This document shows positions 6,863-17,078 of a DNA stretch of 33,252 nt, in pieces. The first letter of the stretch is position 1. Each line of letters opens with the position of its first letter. The position numbers and the translations under genes are program-made. The stretch comes from Proteiniphilum sp. UBA5267 (GTDB lineage Bacteria > Bacteroidota > Bacteroidia > Bacteroidales > Dysgonomonadaceae), in contig DHTF01000060.1 in the NCBI GenBank assembly GCA_002411515.1, forward strand, positions 798 through 34,049, in the 5' to 3' direction. Under the pieces are notes generated by a model that made no database searches, was not told the DNA's origin, and saw nothing but the letters and a program-made list of their open reading frames with translations.

Positions 6863-9058
6863 ATGTCAACATTACGATTTCAAGCTGTAGTAGAAGCATC
6901 AAAGAGAGTTCCCGTCGAGATTGCCGTTCCAAGTCAATTACCTTCGGAATATTACGGAAAATATGTGTTTAACAGAACGCAAATGGCGAAGTACCTTTCG
7001 AAAGAAACAATGGGTACCGTGCTTGAAGCCATCGACCAGGGCACCACGCTCCATCGTGATATTGCCGATCACGTGGCAGCCGGCATGAAAATGTGGGCCA
7101 TCGAAATGGGGGCAACCCATTACACACACTGGTTCCAACCCCTTACAGAAGGAACAGCCGAAAAGCATGACTCTTTCATTGATTACGTGAATGGTCCCGA
7201 CGGTGGCATCATTGAACGTTTCTCCGGTAAGTTACTTGCCCAGCAGGAGCCCGATGCATCAAGCTTCCCAAGCGGTGGCATCCGCAACACGTTCGAGGCT
7301 CGTGGATACACCGCTTGGGATCCTTCTTCCCCTGCGTTCATTATCGACGACACACTTTGTATTCCCACAGTCTTCATCTCCTATACTGGAGAAGCACTGG
7401 ACTACAAAACACCGCTGCTGAAAACTTTGTCGGCAGTAGACAAGGCTGCAGTAGATGTGTGCAATCTGTTGTATCCCGACGTAAAAAAGGTATACTCCTT
7501 CCTGGGATGGGAGCAGGAATATTTTCTGGTGGACCATGCACTCTATGCAGCAAGACCAGACCTGAGCCTGACCGATCGCACACTGATGGGACATGAAAGC
7601 GCTAAAAATCAGCAACTCGAAGATCATTATTTCGGAGCAGTCCCCCCTCGTGTAGCTGCATTCATGCGTGAAGTAGAGTTTGAAGCCTATAAATATGGCA
7701 TTCCCTTGAAAACCCGCCACAACGAAGTGGCACCCAACCAGTTTGAACTGGCTCCTATTTTCGGGGAAACCAACCTGGCAGTCGACCAGAACCTGCTGGT
7801 GATGTCGCTGATGCAAAAGATTGCCGCAAAGCATCATTTCAAGTTGCTGTTGCATGAGAAACCCTTCGCCGGAATAAACGGATCGGGCAAACACAACAAC
7901 TGGTCACTCTGCACCGACACCGGCATCGGACTGTTTACCCCGGGTAAGACAGCCAACGAAAATCTGCTATTCGTCACATTCCTGGTGAATACGCTGATGG
8001 CAGTTCACAAACACAATGCCCTGCTGAAAGCCTCCATCATGTCGGCCAACAATGCACACAGACTGGGTGCCAATGAAGCCCCCCCTGCCATTATTTCCGT
8101 GTTCCTCGGGAAACAGATATCTGCCGTGCTCGATAAGATTGAGGAGAGCTCGGAAGACGACGACATCACGGTGGATGAGCTACAATTAATGAAGCTGGGC
8201 GTGGCTCATATTCCGGAGGTACTCATCGATAATACGGACAGGAACAGGACCTCACCCTTTGCATTCACCGGAAACCGATTTGAGTTCAGGGCAGTAGGAT
8301 CATCCGCCAACTGCTCGTCGGCCATGACCTCCTTAAATGCGGTGGTAGCTGCACAACTGATCGATTTTAAAAAGGAGATCGACACGAAGATAGGAAAAGG
8401 GATGAAAAAGGAACAGGCCATCTTCGACACCCTTCGTCTTTATATCAAATCATCGAAACCAATCCGTTTTGAAGGAAATGGTTACAGCGATGAATGGAAG
8501 GAAGAAGCCCAGAAACGAGGTCTTGACTGCGAGACAAGTGTCCCCATCATCTACGATGCCTACACATCGAATCAATCGGTGAAGATGTTTGAAAGCATTG
8601 GTGTATTGAACGAAAAGGAGCTTCATGCCCGCAATGAAGTAAAATGGGAAACGTACACCAAGAAAATTCAGATAGAAGCGCGCGTTTTGGGCGATCTGTG
8701 TATGAATCATATCATTCCGGTGGCCACTGAATACCAGTCCATGCTACTCGATAATCTTTTTAAGATGAGGAGCGTCTTCGACAAAGAGAAAGCCGATAAA
8801 TTATCGAAGGAAGATGCCGCACTGATAGAAGAAATCGCCGATCACATCTCTGCCATAAAAAGCAATGTGGACGACATGGTGGACGCCCGAAAGGCCGCCA
8901 ACAAACTGGAAGATGCGCGTGAGAAAGCGGTAGCTTACCACGACACGGTGGAGGTCTATTTCAATGTAATCCGCTACCACGTGGACAAACTGGAACTGAT
9001 TGTAGACAATCAGATGTGGACGCTGCCCAAATACAGGGAACTGCTATTCATCAGCTAA
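6863..9058 (+). CDS. glnN: Glutamine synthetase type III (GlnN)
   Basis: A 731-residue GS-III enzyme that condenses ammonium with glutamate, using ATP, to make glutamine. The large size and the motifs GGIRNTFEARGYTAWDPSSP (138-157), RHNEVAPNQFELAP (about 285-298), KPFAGINGSGKHNNWS (333-348) and FTGNRFEFRAVGSS (about 470-484) are those of the Bacteroidota GS-III family; they cover the metal, glutamate and nucleotide sites. GS-III forms dodecamers and lacks the adenylylation site of GS-I. The AT-rich leader without a Shine-Dalgarno sequence is normal in this phylum. It is preceded by a clear promoter and followed by a hairpin terminator, so it can be transcribed alone. It lies next to glutamate synthase, its partner in the GS-GOGAT cycle. 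Confidence 0.97.
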   Translation: MSTLRFQAVVEASKRVPVEIAVPSQLPSEYYGKYVFNRTQMAKYLSKETMGTVLEAIDQGTTLHRDIADHVAAGMKMWAIEMGATHYTHWFQPLTEGTAEKHDSFIDYVNGPDGGIIERFSGKLLAQQEPDASSFPSGGIRNTFEARGYTAWDPSSPAFIIDDTLCIPTVFISYTGEALDYKTPLLKTLSAVDKAAVDVCNLLYPDVKKVYSFLGWEQEYFLVDHALYAARPDLSLTDRTLMGHESAKNQQLEDHYFGAVPPRVAAFMREVEFEAYKYGIPLKTRHNEVAPNQFELAPIFGETNLAVDQNLLVMSLMQKIAAKHHFKLLLHEKPFAGINGSGKHNNWSLCTDTGIGLFTPGKTANENLLFVTFLVNTLMAVHKHNALLKASIMSANNAHRLGANEAPPAIISVFLGKQISAVLDKIEESSEDDDITVDELQLMKLGVAHIPEVLIDNTDRNRTSPFAFTGNRFEFRAVGSSANCSSAMTSLNAVVAAQLIDFKKEIDTKIGKGMKKEQAIFDTLRLYIKSSKPIRFEGNGYSDEWKEEAQKRGLDCETSVPIIYDAYTSNQSVKMFESIGVLNEKELHARNEVKWETYTKKIQIEARVLGDLCMNHIIPVATEYQSMLLDNLFKMRSVFDKEKADKLSKEDAALIEEIADHISAIKSNVDDMVDARKAANKLEDAREKAVAYHDTVEVYFNVIRYHVDKLELIVDNQMWTLPKYRELLFIS

Positions 9059-9096
9059 AGTTCAATATTAATAAAATATCAGACAAAAAGTAAAAG

Positions 9097-9127
9097 AATA
9101 GCGGGTATGATTATCTGCTATTTTTTT
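9097..9127 (+). terminator. Intrinsic terminator between glnN and gltB
   Basis: AATAGC (9097-9102) pairs with GCTATT (9117-9122). An inner GGTA/TATC pairing is possible, and a run of seven T ends at 9127. The stem is AT-rich and so of moderate strength. Since no good TAnnTTTG box follows, partial readthrough into gltB is likely. Confidence 0.65.
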
Positions 9128-9157
9128 GGCTCAGACTGAAAGCAAAAACGAGAAGTT

Positions 9158-12100
9158 ATGGATCAAAATAATATCTTCCGCAACCTCCGGGTAAGGGAAC
9201 AAAAATCGCTCTATTCATTTGAGAACGAACATGATGCATGTGGCGTAGGCCTGGTCGTAACCCTAAACGGGGAAAAATCACACACCATTGTGGAAAAAGG
9301 ATTACGCGTACTGGAAAACATGGTGCATCGTGGCGCGGAGAGTGCCGATAACATCACCGGTGACGGCGCCGGCATCCTGGTACAAATACCGCACGAGTTC
9401 ATCCTGTTACAGGGAATTGCCGTACCTGCAGAAGGACGGTATGGCACCGGGCTCCTGTTTCTTCCCCGCGAGCAGGAAGAACGTGAGTTTTGCATCAGGG
9501 TGATCGAAGAAAAAATTGCCGAAGAACATCTCACACTCCTTTTTATCCGCGATGTACCTGTCAATAGCGATTGCCTGGGAGAGATTGCCCGTTCGAATGA
9601 ACCAGTCATTAAACAGTTGTTTATTGCGGGTAACGGATCACCCGATGAATTGGAGAGAAGCCTTTACCTGTTAAGGAAGAAAGTGGAAAAAGCGCTTTCT
9701 ACAACGGTGATGGCCGATGACCGAAGTTTTTACATCGTGAGCCTCTCGACCAGGCAGATGATCTACAAAGGAATGCTGTCGTCGATGCAGCTCCGGCAGT
9801 ACTTCCCCGATCTTTCCGATCCCAATTTTACCAGCCGGGCCGCCATGGTTCACTCCCGTTTCAGCACCAACACTTTCCCTACCTGGGATCTGGCTCAACC
9901 CTTCCGCATGCTAGCTCACAACGGTGAGATCAACACCATCCGGGGTAACCGCCAGTGGATGCAGAGTCGCGAGAGCGTGCTCAAATCGGACCTCCTGGGT
10001 GAACTGTCACCACTCTATCCCATTGTACAGCCGCGGATGAGCGACAGCGCCTCGGTAGACAATGTGCTGGAGTTTTTGGTGATGTCAGGCAAAACCCTGC
10101 CTCACGCCATGGCAATGATGGTTCCCGAGAGCTTCAACGACAAAAACCCCATCTCAGACGGGCTAAAAGCATTTTACGAGTATCACAGCATGTTGATGGA
10201 GCCGTGGGACGGGCCGGCCACGCTCATCTTCAGCGACGGTCGCTATGCAGGCGGCATGCTCGATCGCAATGGTCTCCGTCCCGCCCGTTACACCATCACA
10301 CACGACGACACCCTGATCATTGCCTCCGAAACCGGTACCATTGAACCGGATGCTTCACAGATCAAAGCACGGGGAAGACTGAAACCGGGAAAGATGCTCA
10401 TCGTGGACACCCTGACCGGGAAAATATATTCAGACAACGAACTGAAGGAGGGACTGGCCAATGCTTTTCCTTATCGTGAGTGGCTCAATAAAAACTGTGT
10501 GAATCTCGATGATATCTCCTCGGGACGCAGTGTTAACAACGACGTGAATGGCTATGAACGCCTGCTGAAAGCCTTCGGATATTCTACTGAGGATCTTGAA
10601 TTACTGATTAAACCCATGGCTATAGAAGGAAAGGAACCGGTCTCTTCCATGGGAAATGACGTGACACTGGCAGCCTTGTCCGAAAAGCCACAACGACTCT
10701 TCAACTATTTCCGACAACAGTTTGCACAGGTGACCAACCCGCCCATCGATCCCATCCGGGAGGAACTGGTGATGTCGCTAACGGGCTACCTGGGAGCCAT
10801 CCATCAAAACCTCCTCGAAGAGATACCCGCACTCTCGGGTATCGTAAAGATAAAAAGCCCTGTTCTCACCAACACCCAGTTCGACATCCTGTCGAACCTT
10901 CGCTACAAAGGATTCTCCACCGCAGTGGTTCCCATGCTCTTTAATCCTGCGGAAGGTGCACAAGGACTGAAAGAAGCCGTAGATAATCTCTGCCGCTCCG
11001 TAGAGAAGGCTGTAGACGAGGGAAAGAACTACATCATCCTCAGTGACAGGGGCGTGAACGCCGAAAATGCGCCCATCCCCTCACTGCTGGCCACATCGGC
11101 GGTACACCTGTACCTGGTGGAGAAAAGAAAACGAATGCAGATCGACATCGTGGTGGAGAGCGCCGAGCCCCGGGAAGTGATGCACTTCGCACTTCTCTTC
11201 GGCTTCGGTGCCAACGCCGTGAATCCTTATCTTGTTTTTGCAATTCTGTCGCAGCAGGTAAAATCGGGTGAGATTCAACTCGATTTCGACACCGCGAAGA
11301 AAAACTACATCAAATCGGTCAGCAAAGGATTGCTGAAGGTGCTCTCCAAGATGGGCAACTCCACCCTTCGCAGTTATCGTGGTGCACACATCTTCGAAGC
11401 TCTCGGCATCTCCTCCTCTGTGCTGAACGACTATTTCAAGGGTATCTCCTCCAAGATTGAAGGGATCGACATGGAAGATATTGCACGGGAGGTACTGCAA
11501 CCTTTCGCTGAAGCTTTCAAGGAAGAAGATAATGAGCCTTTCCGGCTCAGGAATGCAGGAAACTATGCATACCGCATTGAAGGAGAACATCATGCATGGA
11601 ATCCGGAGAGCATCTCCCGACTGCAGATCGCTACAAAGACCGGGGACTACCGTCTCTTCAAAGAATACACGAAGCTGGTTAATGAGAAGGAACAGCCTTC
11701 CTTTATCCGCGATCTGCTCGATTACACACGAGCCCCCATCGACATTGCCGAAGTGGAGCCAGTGGAGATGATCATGAAGCGGTTCTGTACCGGCGCCATG
11801 TCCTACGGCTCCATCAGCAAGGAAGCACACGAGGCACTGGCCATTGCCATGAACATCATTGGCGGCAGAAGCAACACCGGAGAAGGAGGCGAAGATCCGG
11901 AGCGGTTCAAACCGCAGGAGGATGGGCTATCCCGTAGGAGCGCCATCAAGCAGGTCGCCTCCGGGCGGTTTGGTGTCACCACCGAGTATCTCGTCAATGC
12001 CGACGAGCTTCAGATAAAGATTGCCCAAGGAGCAAAACCGGGAGAGGGAGGACAGCTGCCCGGCTATAAAGTAGACAACATTATCGCCAAGACACGGCAC

Positions 12101-13690
12101 TCCATACCAGGGATCTCATTGATCTCCCCTCCCCCGCACCACGACATATATTCGATTGAAGATCTGGCACAACTTATCTTCGATCTCAAGAATGTAAACC
12201 CAAGAGCCGTCGTCAGTGTAAAACTGGTATCAGAAAGCGGTGTGGGGACCATCGCTGCCGGGGTAGCCAAGGCAAAGGCCGATCTGATCGTGATCAGCGG
12301 TTCGGAAGGAGGTACGGGAGCCAGTCCGGCGAGCTCCATCAAACATGCTGGCCTGCCATTAGAGATCGGACTGGCCGAAACGCAGCAGACACTGGTACTG
12401 AATAACCTGCGGGGAAAAGTAACACTGCAAACCGACGGACAGTTGAAAACAGGACGCGACATCGTGATTGCCGCCATGCTCGGCGCCGAAGAGTTCGGTT
12501 TTGCCACCAGCGCCCTCATCGTACTGGGGTGTGTAATGATGCGCAAATGCCATCTCAACACCTGCCCCGTGGGGGTAGCCACCCAGGATGCCGAACTACG
12601 TAAGCGCTTTATCGGACGTTACGAATATCTGGTAAACTATTTCCGCTTTCTGGCTGAAGACACCCGCGAACAGCTCGCGGCAATGGGATTCAGATCGCTG
12701 GATGAGATCGTGGGAAGGGCCGACCTGCTCACGCGGAAGCATTTCCCTGATCTGCCCAAAACGGAAAAAACCGACCTCTCGAAGATCATCTTTTATCCCG
12801 ATGAAGCAAACAGGCTTGCCCTCCGACGTGCGGGCGGACAACATCACAAGATTGAAGAGGTACTGGACCGAAAGCTAATCCACGAAGCATTACCTGCCAT
12901 CGACTTCCTACAGCCTGTCGGCATTAAATCGAAAATAAAAAATACCGACAGAACCACCGGTGCCATGCTCTCGGGAGAAATTGCAAGGCGGTATGGACAG
13001 TCGGGACTCCCCGATCACACCATCTCTGCCTACTTTGAGGGATCCGCAGGACAGAGCTTCGGCGCCTTTCTGGTGCAAGGGGTTACTTTTTATCTGCATG
13101 GCGACACCAACGACTACCTGGGCAAGGGCCTTTCAGGAGGACGGATTGTCGTGACACCCCCTCGGGGAAGCACTTTCAGGCCGGAAGAGAACATCATCTG
13201 CGGCAATACTTCACTCTATGGAGCGACCAGTGGTGAAGTATACATCAATGGCATAGCCGGTGAACGGTTCTGCGTACGCAACTCGGGTGCCACAGCTGTA
13301 GTAGAGGGAGCCGGCGACCACTGCTGCGAGTATATGACCGGTGGTTGTGTGGTGGTGCTGGGGAGCACCGGACGAAACTTTGCGGCAGGTATGAGTGGCG
13401 GTGTGGCCTATGTGCTCAATGCAAAGAACGACTTCGACTATTACTGTAACATGGAAATGGCAGAGCTGTCGCTGGTTGAAGATCTGTCCGATGTCCGGGA
13501 GTTGAAAGACCTCATCTCCAGACACCAGCAGTACACCAACAGCGAGCTGGCAAAACAGATACTCGACAACTGGGACATATATGTGGAACAATTTATCAAA
13601 GTGGTACCCATCGAGTTCAAGAAGGTGCTGCAGGAAAGGAAAATGGCAGAACTAAACCGAAAGATTGCAGTCGTGGAAAGGGACTATTAA
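9158..13690 (+). CDS. gltB: Glutamate synthase large (alpha) subunit
   Basis: A 1510-residue subunit that transfers the amide nitrogen of glutamine to 2-oxoglutarate. A 27-residue propeptide precedes the N-terminal nucleophile Cys28 (EHDACGVG) of the class II glutamine amidotransferase domain (28 to about 430). The central domain and the FMN-binding synthase domain (about 840-1200) follow. The [3Fe-4S] cysteines are Cys1125, Cys1131 and Cys1136 (CVMMRKCHLNTC). The C-terminal GxG-rich beta-helix occupies about 1260-1480 and includes the YGATSGEVYINGIAGERF segment. The length is normal for bacterial GltB. gltD follows after 17 bp, so both subunits are co-transcribed. It works in the cytoplasm with GlnN as the GS-GOGAT cycle. 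Confidence 0.97.
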   Translation: MDQNNIFRNLRVREQKSLYSFENEHDACGVGLVVTLNGEKSHTIVEKGLRVLENMVHRGAESADNITGDGAGILVQIPHEFILLQGIAVPAEGRYGTGLLFLPREQEEREFCIRVIEEKIAEEHLTLLFIRDVPVNSDCLGEIARSNEPVIKQLFIAGNGSPDELERSLYLLRKKVEKALSTTVMADDRSFYIVSLSTRQMIYKGMLSSMQLRQYFPDLSDPNFTSRAAMVHSRFSTNTFPTWDLAQPFRMLAHNGEINTIRGNRQWMQSRESVLKSDLLGELSPLYPIVQPRMSDSASVDNVLEFLVMSGKTLPHAMAMMVPESFNDKNPISDGLKAFYEYHSMLMEPWDGPATLIFSDGRYAGGMLDRNGLRPARYTITHDDTLIIASETGTIEPDASQIKARGRLKPGKMLIVDTLTGKIYSDNELKEGLANAFPYREWLNKNCVNLDDISSGRSVNNDVNGYERLLKAFGYSTEDLELLIKPMAIEGKEPVSSMGNDVTLAALSEKPQRLFNYFRQQFAQVTNPPIDPIREELVMSLTGYLGAIHQNLLEEIPALSGIVKIKSPVLTNTQFDILSNLRYKGFSTAVVPMLFNPAEGAQGLKEAVDNLCRSVEKAVDEGKNYIILSDRGVNAENAPIPSLLATSAVHLYLVEKRKRMQIDIVVESAEPREVMHFALLFGFGANAVNPYLVFAILSQQVKSGEIQLDFDTAKKNYIKSVSKGLLKVLSKMGNSTLRSYRGAHIFEALGISSSVLNDYFKGISSKIEGIDMEDIAREVLQPFAEAFKEEDNEPFRLRNAGNYAYRIEGEHHAWNPESISRLQIATKTGDYRLFKEYTKLVNEKEQPSFIRDLLDYTRAPIDIAEVEPVEMIMKRFCTGAMSYGSISKEAHEALAIAMNIIGGRSNTGEGGEDPERFKPQEDGLSRRSAIKQVASGRFGVTTEYLVNADELQIKIAQGAKPGEGGQLPGYKVDNIIAKTRHSIPGISLISPPPHHDIYSIEDLAQLIFDLKNVNPRAVVSVKLVSESGVGTIAAGVAKAKADLIVISGSEGGTGASPASSIKHAGLPLEIGLAETQQTLVLNNLRGKVTLQTDGQLKTGRDIVIAAMLGAEEFGFATSALIVLGCVMMRKCHLNTCPVGVATQDAELRKRFIGRYEYLVNYFRFLAEDTREQLAAMGFRSLDEIVGRADLLTRKHFPDLPKTEKTDLSKIIFYPDEANRLALRRAGGQHHKIEEVLDRKLIHEALPAIDFLQPVGIKSKIKNTDRTTGAMLSGEIARRYGQSGLPDHTISAYFEGSAGQSFGAFLVQGVTFYLHGDTNDYLGKGLSGGRIVVTPPRGSTFRPEENIICGNTSLYGATSGEVYINGIAGERFCVRNSGATAVVEGAGDHCCEYMTGGCVVVLGSTGRNFAAGMSGGVAYVLNAKNDFDYYCNMEMAELSLVEDLSDVRELKDLISRHQQYTNSELAKQILDNWDIYVEQFIKVVPIEFKKVLQERKMAELNRKIAVVERDY

Positions 13691-13707
13691 TTCAAGCATC
13701 AACAATT

Positions 13708-15141
13708 ATGGGAAATCCAAAAGCATTTATGACGATACCGAGAAAGGAAGCCGGTTATCGTCTCATCAGCGAAAGAATATATGACCACGCCGAAGTGGAA
13801 CAGACATTGAACAGGGAAGACCGCAAACAACAGGCTGCACGATGCATGGACTGTGGCATTCCTTTCTGTCACTGGGCCTGCCCTCTCGGCAACAAGATGC
13901 CCGAATGGCAGGATTATATTTACAAGGGCGACTGGGAAAGAGGCGTGGAGGTGTTACATGAAACCAATAATTTTCCTGAGTTTACCGGACGAGTCTGTCC
14001 AGCTCCCTGTGAAAAATCGTGTGTGCTGGCTCTGCATGACGCACCGGTGACCATCCGGGAAAATGAAGCATCGGTAACGGAGGTAGCTTTCATAGAAGGG
14101 ATGATCAAAGCCCGTCCTCCTAAACACCGTACTGGTAGGAAGGTAGCCATTATCGGATCCGGACCAGCCGGACTTGCAGCGGCACAACAACTGAACCGCA
14201 AGGGACATCACGTCACCGTGTATGAGAAAGACAACACCCCCGGTGGCCTCCTCCGCTATGGGATTCCCAATTTTAAGCTGAGCAAACAGGTCATCGACCG
14301 GCGGCTGAAATTATTGATGGAAGAGGGCATCGAGTTTGTGACCAATACGGAAATAGGGAGAGATATTCCCGGAAGGCAGATCATGCTGGAATATGATGCC
14401 GTCTGTCTGACTACCGGAGCCGGAAAACCGAGAGATATCACACCCACGGGGCGTGATCTGAAAGGCATTCACTTTGCCATGGATTTTCTTTCGCAGCAGA
14501 TACGGATTCTTCAGGATGAAGAAAAAGACGATGTTGAGCGGATCACGGCAAAAGGGAAGCATGTACTGGTGATCGGCGGTGGCGATACCGGCTCCGACTG
14601 TGTGGGTACTTCCATCAGGCAAGGCGCAAAGAGTGTGACCCAGATTGAGATCATGCCAAAACCACCAGTAGGAAAAAATCCGGCGACACCCTGGCCAAGC
14701 CCCTATCCACAGATATTGAAAACATCCTCCTCACACGAGGAAGGATGCGACCGTCACTGGCTGCTCAACACCATCTCCTTTAAAGGAGAAGACGGCATTG
14801 TGAAGGAGGCTGCAGCAGAATCTGTCAGCTGGGAAAAAGATGCCAGCGGACGCTTTACAATGATCTCCTCGGGACAGTCCGAAATACTGAAAGCCGATCT
14901 GGTGCTGCTGGCTCTTGGATTCGTGCACCCCGTACACGAAGGGTTGCTCGACGAACTGGGCATAGCCTACGATGTGCGGGGCAATGTGGCAGTGGACAAA
15001 CAGCACAACAGCAGTGTATCCAAAGTATTTGCCGCGGGCGACACCATCATGGGAGCCAGCCTGGTAGTGAAGGCGATCGCATCGGGACGCAAAGTGGCGG
15101 AAGATATTCATCGTTTTATCAGCACACCAACAAATCAGTAA
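13708..15141 (+). CDS. gltD: Glutamate synthase small (beta) subunit
   Basis: A 477-residue flavoprotein that feeds NAD(P)H electrons to GltB. The N-terminal cysteine clusters that contribute to two [4Fe-4S] centres are visible at 46, 49, 54 and 58 (CMDCGIPFCHWAC) and at 97, 101 and 105 (CPAPCEKSC). The FAD-binding GSGPAGLAAAQ is at 150-160, and the NAD(P)H-binding GGGDTGSDC is at about 291-299. A C-terminal VFAAGDTIMGASLVV segment completes the FAD site. It sits 17 bp behind gltB and 24 bp before asnB. The spacer to asnB is a low-complexity AAATCAA-rich stretch with no promoter motif, so asnB probably shares this transcript. Confidence 0.97.
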   Translation: MGNPKAFMTIPRKEAGYRLISERIYDHAEVEQTLNREDRKQQAARCMDCGIPFCHWACPLGNKMPEWQDYIYKGDWERGVEVLHETNNFPEFTGRVCPAPCEKSCVLALHDAPVTIRENEASVTEVAFIEGMIKARPPKHRTGRKVAIIGSGPAGLAAAQQLNRKGHHVTVYEKDNTPGGLLRYGIPNFKLSKQVIDRRLKLLMEEGIEFVTNTEIGRDIPGRQIMLEYDAVCLTTGAGKPRDITPTGRDLKGIHFAMDFLSQQIRILQDEEKDDVERITAKGKHVLVIGGGDTGSDCVGTSIRQGAKSVTQIEIMPKPPVGKNPATPWPSPYPQILKTSSSHEEGCDRHWLLNTISFKGEDGIVKEAAAESVSWEKDASGRFTMISSGQSEILKADLVLLALGFVHPVHEGLLDELGIAYDVRGNVAVDKQHNSSVSKVFAAGDTIMGASLVVKAIASGRKVAEDIHRFISTPTNQ

Positions 15142-15165
15142 ATCAACAAATAAACAAATCAATCT

Positions 15166-16881
15166 ATGTGTGGAATTGTGTGTACATTCAACTTGAAGAA
15201 GCCAGCGGAGCAACTGCGCCCGCAACTGTTGAAGATGTCGATCAAGCTACGTCATCGCGGACCAGATTGCTCGGGTATCTTCTCGTGCGACAAAGCCATT
15301 CTGGCGCATGAGCGCCTCTCCATTGTCGACCCGGCCTCGGGAAAACAGCCCCTGGTCAGCAAAGACGGGCAATTGATACTGGCGGTGAACGGCGAGATAT
15401 ACAACCACCGCGATATTCGGAAAAAATATGCGCACACGTATGAGTTTCTCACCCAGTCGGATTGTGAAGTGATTCTGGCACTCTACCGCGACAAGGGACC
15501 CGATTTCCTGGAAGAGCTGAACGGCATCTTTGCATTTGCGCTCTATGATAAAGAGAAAGATCTGTTCCTGATTGGTCGCGACCACATCGGCATCATTCCA
15601 CTCTATCAGGGATGGGATCGCGATGGTACCTATTACGTGGCGTCAGAATTAAAAGCATTGGAAGGCTTTTGCAACAAGATTGAAGAATTTCTACCGGGAC
15701 AATACTACTACAGTCCCGACAACAAGCCTACCCAATGGTACACCCGTGACTGGATGGAATATGATCAGGTAAAAAACAACCATTCTGACGTGATTGCTTT
15801 GAGAAAAGCGATGGAAGATGCAGTACAAAGACAAATGATGAGCGATGTGCCTTACGGGGTTTTGCTATCGGGTGGGCTCGATTCGTCGATTATCTCGGCA
15901 GTAGCAAAAAAGTTTGCCGCCAAACGGGTGGAGACCGACAACAGAGAAGACGCATGGTGGCCGCAGCTGCACTCTTTTGCCATCGGGCTCGAAGGATCAC
16001 CCGACTTGGCTGCGGCCCGAAAGGTAGCCAAACACATCGGTTCCATCCATCATGAGTTTGAATACACCGTGCAGGAAGGTCTTGATGCTATCCGCGATGT
16101 AATCTATCACATTGAGACATACGACGTAACTACCGTGCGCGCCAGTACACCCATGTATCTGATTGCCCGGTATATTAAATCCATGGGCGTGAAGATGGTA
16201 CTTTCCGGCGAAGGGGCCGATGAGATATTCGGGGGTTATCTCTATTTCCACAAGGCACCCGATGCCGAAGAGTTCCACAAAGAGACGGTGAGAAAATTGA
16301 GCAAACTGCATCAGTACGACTGCCTTCGTGCCAACAAATCACTGGCGGCATGGGGTGTGGAGGGGCGCGTACCTTTCCTCGACAAAGAGTTTCTCGATGT
16401 AGCCATGCGGCTCAATCCAAAAGACAAGATGTCGGGAAACGGAAAAATTGAAAAGCACATCCTGCGAAAGGCGTTTGAAGACTATCTTCCTGCGGAGGTG
16501 GCCTGGCGGCAAAAGGAGCAGTTCTCTGACGGCGTGGGCTATAGTTGGATTGACACACTTAAAGAGATTGCCGGACGACAGGTAACCGACGAACAGATGG
16601 CAAACGTGCACCATCGCTTTCCCATCAACCCGCCTCTGACCAAAGAAGAGTATGTCTACCGCACCATTTACTCCGATCTATTTCCTTCCGACAGCGCAGC
16701 ACAGTGTGTGCCTTCCGTACCATCTGTCGCTTGCAGTACGCCTGTGGCACTGGCGTGGGACGAAGCTTTTCGGAAGCATGCTGATCCTTCGGGCCGGTCC
16801 GTCGTATCCGTGCATGAACATAGCTATCAACAACAATCGCAGAGGGTTCAGTCTGAACATAATTTTACCGAAACATCTTAA
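15166..16881 (+). CDS. asnB: Asparagine synthetase B, glutamine-hydrolysing
   Basis: A 571-residue enzyme that makes asparagine from aspartate, glutamine and ATP. Cys2 (MCGIV) is the glutaminase nucleophile of the N-terminal domain (2 to about 190), which includes LRHRGPD and NGEIYNHRD. The synthetase domain has the pyrophosphate loop LSGGLDSS (about 234-241), the SGEGADEIFGGY segment and EGRVPFLDKEF. The C-terminus reaches the usual DPSGRS...VH motif and then carries an extra polar tail of roughly 15 residues (Gln/Ser rich) beyond typical AsnB ends. It is the last gene of the nitrogen-assimilation cluster. Downstream only a weak hairpin is seen. Confidence 0.96.
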   Translation: MCGIVCTFNLKKPAEQLRPQLLKMSIKLRHRGPDCSGIFSCDKAILAHERLSIVDPASGKQPLVSKDGQLILAVNGEIYNHRDIRKKYAHTYEFLTQSDCEVILALYRDKGPDFLEELNGIFAFALYDKEKDLFLIGRDHIGIIPLYQGWDRDGTYYVASELKALEGFCNKIEEFLPGQYYYSPDNKPTQWYTRDWMEYDQVKNNHSDVIALRKAMEDAVQRQMMSDVPYGVLLSGGLDSSIISAVAKKFAAKRVETDNREDAWWPQLHSFAIGLEGSPDLAAARKVAKHIGSIHHEFEYTVQEGLDAIRDVIYHIETYDVTTVRASTPMYLIARYIKSMGVKMVLSGEGADEIFGGYLYFHKAPDAEEFHKETVRKLSKLHQYDCLRANKSLAAWGVEGRVPFLDKEFLDVAMRLNPKDKMSGNGKIEKHILRKAFEDYLPAEVAWRQKEQFSDGVGYSWIDTLKEIAGRQVTDEQMANVHHRFPINPPLTKEEYVYRTIYSDLFPSDSAAQCVPSVPSVACSTPVALAWDEAFRKHADPSGRSVVSVHEHSYQQQSQRVQSEHNFTETS

Positions 16882-17078
16882 AATGAGACCTTTCCAAACA
16901 ATTTATAATATTTTAATAAAATAGTCCCCGTGCTAAACGCCTATGAAACAGACCTGGCACCGATATCTCTTTATAAAAGAGAGCAAATAAGTCTTTTACC
17001 TTTCAAATGTTAGAGAAAATTATTTATCTTTGACAAAACCTGTTTATACCTTCTCAATTGCAGTGGAAGGGGCAATAA
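16882..17078 (+). other. Spacer between asnB and the GH127 relic
   Basis: No gene is seen. The region contains a short perfect hairpin (TCTCTTT at 16966-16972 with AAAGAGA at 16976-16982, no clear T-tract) and a promoter-like box at 17025-17032. The missing N-terminal part of the GH127 gene would be expected here, so a deletion junction probably lies in or near this spacer. Confidence 0.5.
17025..17032 (+). promoter_or_regulatory. Candidate -7 element upstream of the GH127 relic and GH51 gene
   Basis: TATCTTTG is an exact TAnnTTTG match. No TTG is found at the expected -33 position, so strength is doubtful. It could still drive the GH51 gene through the relic. Confidence 0.4.

Noticed and set aside
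11081..11830. 249-codon open frame on the minus strand
   Set aside because: It is antisense inside gltB, which is intact and strongly supported; the frame encodes no recognisable motif.
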